Shown here: in pieces, positions 60,929 through 64,000 of the stretch | Layout: each line of letters starts with the position of its first letter | Numbering within the stretch: the first letter of the stretch is position 1 | Assembly (NCBI RefSeq): GCF_018271975.1 | Contig: NZ_JAGUCN010000001.1 | Location: 372,001 to 436,000, forward strand | DNA: 64,000 nt | Direction of reading: 5' to 3' | From: Carboxylicivirga mesophila | GTDB lineage: Bacteria > Bacteroidota > Bacteroidia > Bacteroidales > Marinilabiliaceae | Made by a program: the position numbers and the translations under genes | The notes under the pieces: model-generated | The model's database searches: none | Told to the model about the DNA's origin: nothing | What the model saw: the letters and a program-made list of their open reading frames with translations, nothing else

Positions 60929-60941
60929 TTCTATGCGAACA
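60929..60941. promoter_or_regulatory. 13-bp motif shared with the porin-BCCT promoter
   Basis: TTCTATGCGAACA, identical to 54305-54317. On the minus strand it begins at the last base of the -7 box and covers the transcription start, a repressor-like place. The MarR-type protein encoded just upstream is the obvious candidate. Confidence 0.4.
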
Positions 60942-60947
60942 AAATTA
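60940..60947 (-). promoter_or_regulatory. -7 box of ablA
   Basis: Minus-strand TAATTTTG, a full TAnnTTTG match, with a leader of about 22 nt to the ATG at 60912. The -33 element is weak. Confidence 0.5.
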
Positions 60948-61024
60948 GCAAAAAAACATGAAATGGCCTAATCGCAGAAAGAGCTTAGTGCGACTGTGAT
61001 GATAAGATAAGGATGTGAAAGTTG

Positions 61025-61528
61025 TTATTCGAACTGAGTGTCTTGGTCTATTTGTTGTTCATTATCAATCTTTAGCATGATTATTGGGGAGGCATCTACT
61101 TGTTCAATATCCAGAATGGATACAAGGGTGTCCAATCCTTTCTCTAGGATGTGTAACTCATCTGTATCCAGACATTTTAATTGGTTAGACAATTGTTCGT
61201 GTAGCAAAGGAGGGATGCGCTTAAGTAGTTCGTCGCCTGCTGATGTCAATACTATATTGGCAACGCGTTTGTCTCCTGCTTTTGGCAGGCGGGCTAGGTA
61301 GCCCTTTTTCTCCAGTCGGTTAATAATTCCGCTGACTGTGCTGGAGTTAAGGTTTACAAATTTACGGATTTCGCTTTGGGTAGCCTGATAATTTGGAGCT
61401 GCTTTCAAGTAATTGAGGCAAAGTGCCTGTGGAATACTGACGCCATATTCCTTTTGTATTTTCTTCGATTCAATGTCGATTGAACGAACTATTTTTCTGA
61501 TTTTAATTAAGATCTCTTGCGTATCCAT
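61025..61528 (-). CDS. MarR-family transcriptional regulator
   Basis: A 167-residue winged-helix repressor or activator. The DNA-binding part reads ATQSEIRKFVNLNSSTVSGIINRLEKKGYL (helix 3-4; central VNLNSSTVSGIINRL at about 64-78), then the wing with the conserved Asp-Lys-Arg in PKAGDKRVANIVLT. A C-terminal tail of about 30 residues rich in Asp and Gln is longer than usual. It sits directly upstream of ablA in the same direction with 112 bp between them. It probably controls the acetyl-beta-lysine genes; the ligand could be an ionic or osmotic signal (inference). Confidence 0.87.
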   Translation of the reverse strand: MDTQEILIKIRKIVRSIDIESKKIQKEYGVSIPQALCLNYLKAAPNYQATQSEIRKFVNLNSSTVSGIINRLEKKGYLARLPKAGDKRVANIVLTSAGDELLKRIPPLLHEQLSNQLKCLDTDELHILEKGLDTLVSILDIEQVDASPIIMLKIDNEQQIDQDTQFE

Positions 61529-61659
61529 TGCACTGTTGCATAAGGTTGATGAAAGTTTAAAGGTAATGTTTTTGCGCCAAAGTATGCTAATGACTGGTAA
61601 GACTCAGGTATTGTTTGTGTAGGAAGTATTAGTGAAGCAGGCTTTTCTTGAATAGCTAT

Positions 61660-63324
61660 TCACCTAGATGTACTTAATCCATTTAATAGTTCTTTATCCA
61701 ATCCATAGATGTCATTGTAAAAGATGGCTTGTCCGTTTTTCAGGTTTTCATTGCAGGTCATGTAGATAATCAGCGTGGGCATGCCTTTGTTAAGCACTAC
61801 TGTTTTTGGTTCTTTCCTCTCAATAATTTCCTGAATGGCAGCCTGGTTATAACCTTGCTCTTGCAATAGCAGCTCGGCTAGTTGAAAAGGTTTTTCTAAT
61901 CGGATGCATCCATGACTAAATGCTCTGTCGATTCGTTTAAAGAGAGATTTCGATGGCGTATCGTGCAGGTAAACTGAGTACTTATTGGGCATGATAAACT
62001 TAACCTTGCCCAGTGCATTACCGGCACCGGCTTCCTGAATAATGGAATAGGGGAAGTTGGTATTTGTGTATTTAGTAAAGTCAATGTTCATAGGGTTGAC
62101 TTCTGAAGAACCTCGCATTAGCAGCATGTTGCGGTTTTGGAGGTAGTGCTTATCGGTTTTAAGTTTTGGCAGTATTTCTTCTGAAGCTATGGAGTAGGGG
62201 ATGTGCCAGTTGGGATTGAAAACGATGTAGCGAATGTAGGAAAAGAATACAGGCGTTTGCGTGTGTTCTTTACCAACAACAACGCGGCACTCAAATTTCA
62301 CCTCATTGCCTTTTATCATTTGTAGTTGATAGCTGGCTATATTGATCAATATAAACTCATCCGGGTAATCGTAGTTGATCCAGCGGACGCGTTCCATGTT
62401 TGCCCGTAATATATCCAAACGTTCACTCAACGATAGATTTAACGCTTGATAGGTTTTTCGGCCGGCAATACCATCGGGAGGCAGACCATTTAATGATTGG
62501 AAGCTCATAAGTGCAGACTCTAGTTCTTCATCGAATACCTCATTAATTGAATCAATCGTGTAGGCATCTGCTTTAAGGCGCTGTTTTAATTTTGATACAG
62601 AGGGTAAGGTGTCACCTGGTTTGAGAGATCTGCCCGGGTATTTAATCTCAGGTAGTTGGCCACCTGCTTTTTGAATGGAGTCGTATTCAATAAACAGGTG
62701 TTTTAGTTTATCGTAGAAAGGTAAATGCGAGCGAGCGCTGTCAACGTATTGGTGAAGGGCGTTTTGTTTAAGGGCTTTTGGAAGGTCAAACGTTTTTCTG
62801 GCATCGGTGGGTTGCATGCTGTAGTCCCAATTGGGGCTTAAATCTTTCTGGTCCACCTTTCCGTGAATAAGGTGATGCGTGTAGCTCAATATGGCATCGG
62901 TCATTAAAAGGTCGGCCATGGCTGCGTGCACAGCTTTACGGTTTTTATAAACCCTCGACAGTGAGTTGTAGTTGGTGATGACTTCCAGGTGGTAATCTTT
63001 GGGATTTAACCCTTCGTAGTAGGCATTTTCCAGTATATTCTCTAAGTCCATTCGATTGCGTTCGAGTTGCCATAGAGGGGCATAACCGGCTTCTTCATAA
63101 ATAGATGCGATAAGTGTATTGCTATAGATTTTTTCACCGGCTAGCTTAAGGACTTCTTTGGTGGCCATGTCATTCGCAAACCGGGCAATAAAGGTATCGA
63201 CAGGAAAGATGTCAGATAAATTGTCGTCAATGGACACTGGTGGATAATCAATGGCTTCATTGGGGCTGCTGCGGAGCGTGCCAGAGAGTAGCATCATTAA
63301 TATGCCCAATGAAACCCATTTCAT
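61660..63324 (-). CDS. L,D-transpeptidase (YcbB/LdtD type)
   Basis: A 554-residue periplasmic peptidoglycan L,D-transpeptidase. Signal peptide at 1-19 (MKWVSLGILMMLLSGTLRS). An N-terminal scaffold domain (about 60-240) is followed by a peptidoglycan-binding segment FQSLNGLPPDGIAGRKTYQALN (parts: LPPDGIAGRKTY at about 285-296), and a YkuD catalytic domain with VYLHDTPSKSLFKRIDRAFSHGCIRLEKP (catalytic Cys in SHGCIR, near residue 475). The domain order matches LdtD. It forms 3-3 cross-links or attaches proteins. The second transpeptidase starts 41 bp upstream in the same direction, and a separate envelope function is likely. Confidence 0.92.
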   Translation of the reverse strand: MKWVSLGILMMLLSGTLRSSPNEAIDYPPVSIDDNLSDIFPVDTFIARFANDMATKEVLKLAGEKIYSNTLIASIYEEAGYAPLWQLERNRMDLENILENAYYEGLNPKDYHLEVITNYNSLSRVYKNRKAVHAAMADLLMTDAILSYTHHLIHGKVDQKDLSPNWDYSMQPTDARKTFDLPKALKQNALHQYVDSARSHLPFYDKLKHLFIEYDSIQKAGGQLPEIKYPGRSLKPGDTLPSVSKLKQRLKADAYTIDSINEVFDEELESALMSFQSLNGLPPDGIAGRKTYQALNLSLSERLDILRANMERVRWINYDYPDEFILINIASYQLQMIKGNEVKFECRVVVGKEHTQTPVFFSYIRYIVFNPNWHIPYSIASEEILPKLKTDKHYLQNRNMLLMRGSSEVNPMNIDFTKYTNTNFPYSIIQEAGAGNALGKVKFIMPNKYSVYLHDTPSKSLFKRIDRAFSHGCIRLEKPFQLAELLLQEQGYNQAAIQEIIERKEPKTVVLNKGMPTLIIYMTCNENLKNGQAIFYNDIYGLDKELLNGLSTSR

Positions 63325-63365
63325 ACCTCACTATTATTTGGTTGAGGTATTAATTTACCAAAAAA

Positions 63366-64000
63366 TCAGTTCAATATCGACGACGTTTTGATGTATGTCG
63401 CTTTCGGATGATAAATAAAAAGCATTGTTCCTTCTTTAATGTTATCAATCACAAACTGGTAGTTGGCTGAAGGAATTGCCGGACAACCAAAGCTTCTGCC
63501 AAGGCGGCCATATTTTTTGATGAACGATTCTTCGGCATAGTCGGCCTTATGTATCACAATGTGTCTTTCACGTGCCTTGTCGTTAATGCCTTTCTCAAGG
63601 CCGTCCAGTTTTAATGATAACCCGTGCTTGCCATAGTAGGTTTCGCCGGTTTTATAAAAACCAAGGCTGCTCTGATTGCTATTGGCAATGTTCGAAAATT
63701 TTTCAGCATTGAGCATGCCACTATTCTTTCCATGTGCCACATAGTTTTGATAGATAACTGATTTAGAATCAATATCAATAAGGAAAAAACGTTTGTGGGT
63801 GGAAGGTTGACTGAAATCAACCAGGGTAATAATGTTTTTTTCGAAATGAACGGAGTCTTTAAGTTTTAGCCACCCGTTGTAGGCCATTTCAAAGGCCTCA
63901 AAGGGGAGGTGTTTATTGTTTAACTCCTGGTAAATTGATTGCGCACCACTAAGTGATTCACTTGTTTCATTTACTGACTTTTCTGGCAGATTGTCGGGTG
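63366..64000 (-). CDS. Murein L,D-transpeptidase of the YkuD_2 type (5' end beyond window)
   Basis: The frame is open to the right edge, so the start and signal peptide are outside. About 211 codons are seen. The catalytic domain begins NIITLVDFSQPSTHKRFFLI and VAHGKNSG, with the core GETYYGKHGLSLKLDGLEKG, HIVIHKADY and the Cys motif GRLGRSFGCPAIP. The HGA-type His and FGCP Cys are those of the family. An upstream Leu/Glu-rich helix (SIYQELNNKHLPFEAFEMA) precedes it; an internal ATG at 63887 is not the real start because the family homology continues upstream. The substrate is the tetrapeptide stem of peptidoglycan. Confidence 0.88.
   Translation of the reverse strand, partial: PDNLPEKSVNETSESLSGAQSIYQELNNKHLPFEAFEMAYNGWLKLKDSVHFEKNIITLVDFSQPSTHKRFFLIDIDSKSVIYQNYVAHGKNSGMLNAEKFSNIANSNQSSLGFYKTGETYYGKHGLSLKLDGLEKGINDKARERHIVIHKADYAEESFIKKYGRLGRSFGCPAIPSANYQFVIDNIKEGTMLFIYHPKATYIKTSSILN

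Overview
The window looks like a piece of a marine or halotolerant Bacteroidota chromosome, possibly Marinilabiliales (inference). Reasons: promoters of the form TTG-N19/20-TAnnTTTG (clearest before the tRNA-Ala, at 36259 and at 54269), almost no Shine-Dalgarno sequences, a protein with a gliding-motility-type C-terminal domain, GH92 mannosidases, a TonB with a Pro8 stretch, and compatible-solute genes. No rRNA, phage, insertion sequence or CRISPR array was seen. Both ends cut genes: a histidine kinase at the left, an L,D-transpeptidase at the right.

Layout. 1-1340: sensor kinase divergent from a tiny secreted Lys/Cys-rich protein. 1483-5797: carotenoid genes (phytoene desaturase, phytoene synthase, a small secreted unknown, hydroxylase, then a lycopene cyclase behind a REP-like doublet). 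5792-12187 (minus): surface-glycan operon with a CMP-nonulosonate synthetase fused to a HAD phosphatase, a short NeuB lacking the SAF domain, two tandem unfamiliar paralogs, a cytidylyltransferase-like enzyme and a CDP-glycerol-type polymerase. 12421-17558 (plus): GT4 glycosyltransferase, LTA-synthase-like enzyme, U32 protein, DUF2797. 17562-24562: GH92 plus secreted phosphodiesterase, a glutamine-amidotransferase-like lipoprotein, LarB and LarE. 24696-31296: TetR-TolC-MFP-RND efflux operon with a clear operator candidate. 31488-44147: outer-membrane protein, ROK kinase, second GH92, a two-gene periplasmic flavin redox module, an RDD gene killed by one stop codon beside its intact paralog, a large secreted lamin-tail protein, and asd. 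44201-51109: class III cyclase, hflX, tonB, tRNA-Ala, a deletion-scarred 7TM sensor kinase, two membrane proteins. 51411-61528: osmoadaptation region (BCCT transporter plus porin, MarC, PLP racemase-like protein, GNAT, sodium symporter, AblB and AblA for N-epsilon-acetyl-beta-lysine, MarR regulator). 61660-64000: two L,D-transpeptidases.

How it fits together. Most of the window serves the cell envelope: carotenoids, a nonulosonate/phosphate-linked surface polymer, wall cross-linking, efflux, mannoside foraging and osmolyte supply. The less ordinary parts are the nonulosonate cluster whose architecture implies a 9-phosphate route, the paired unfamiliar HP-motif proteins beside it, the membrane-anchored flavin-reductase/nitroreductase fusion next to a flavinylated ferredoxin-like membrane protein, and two freshly decayed genes.
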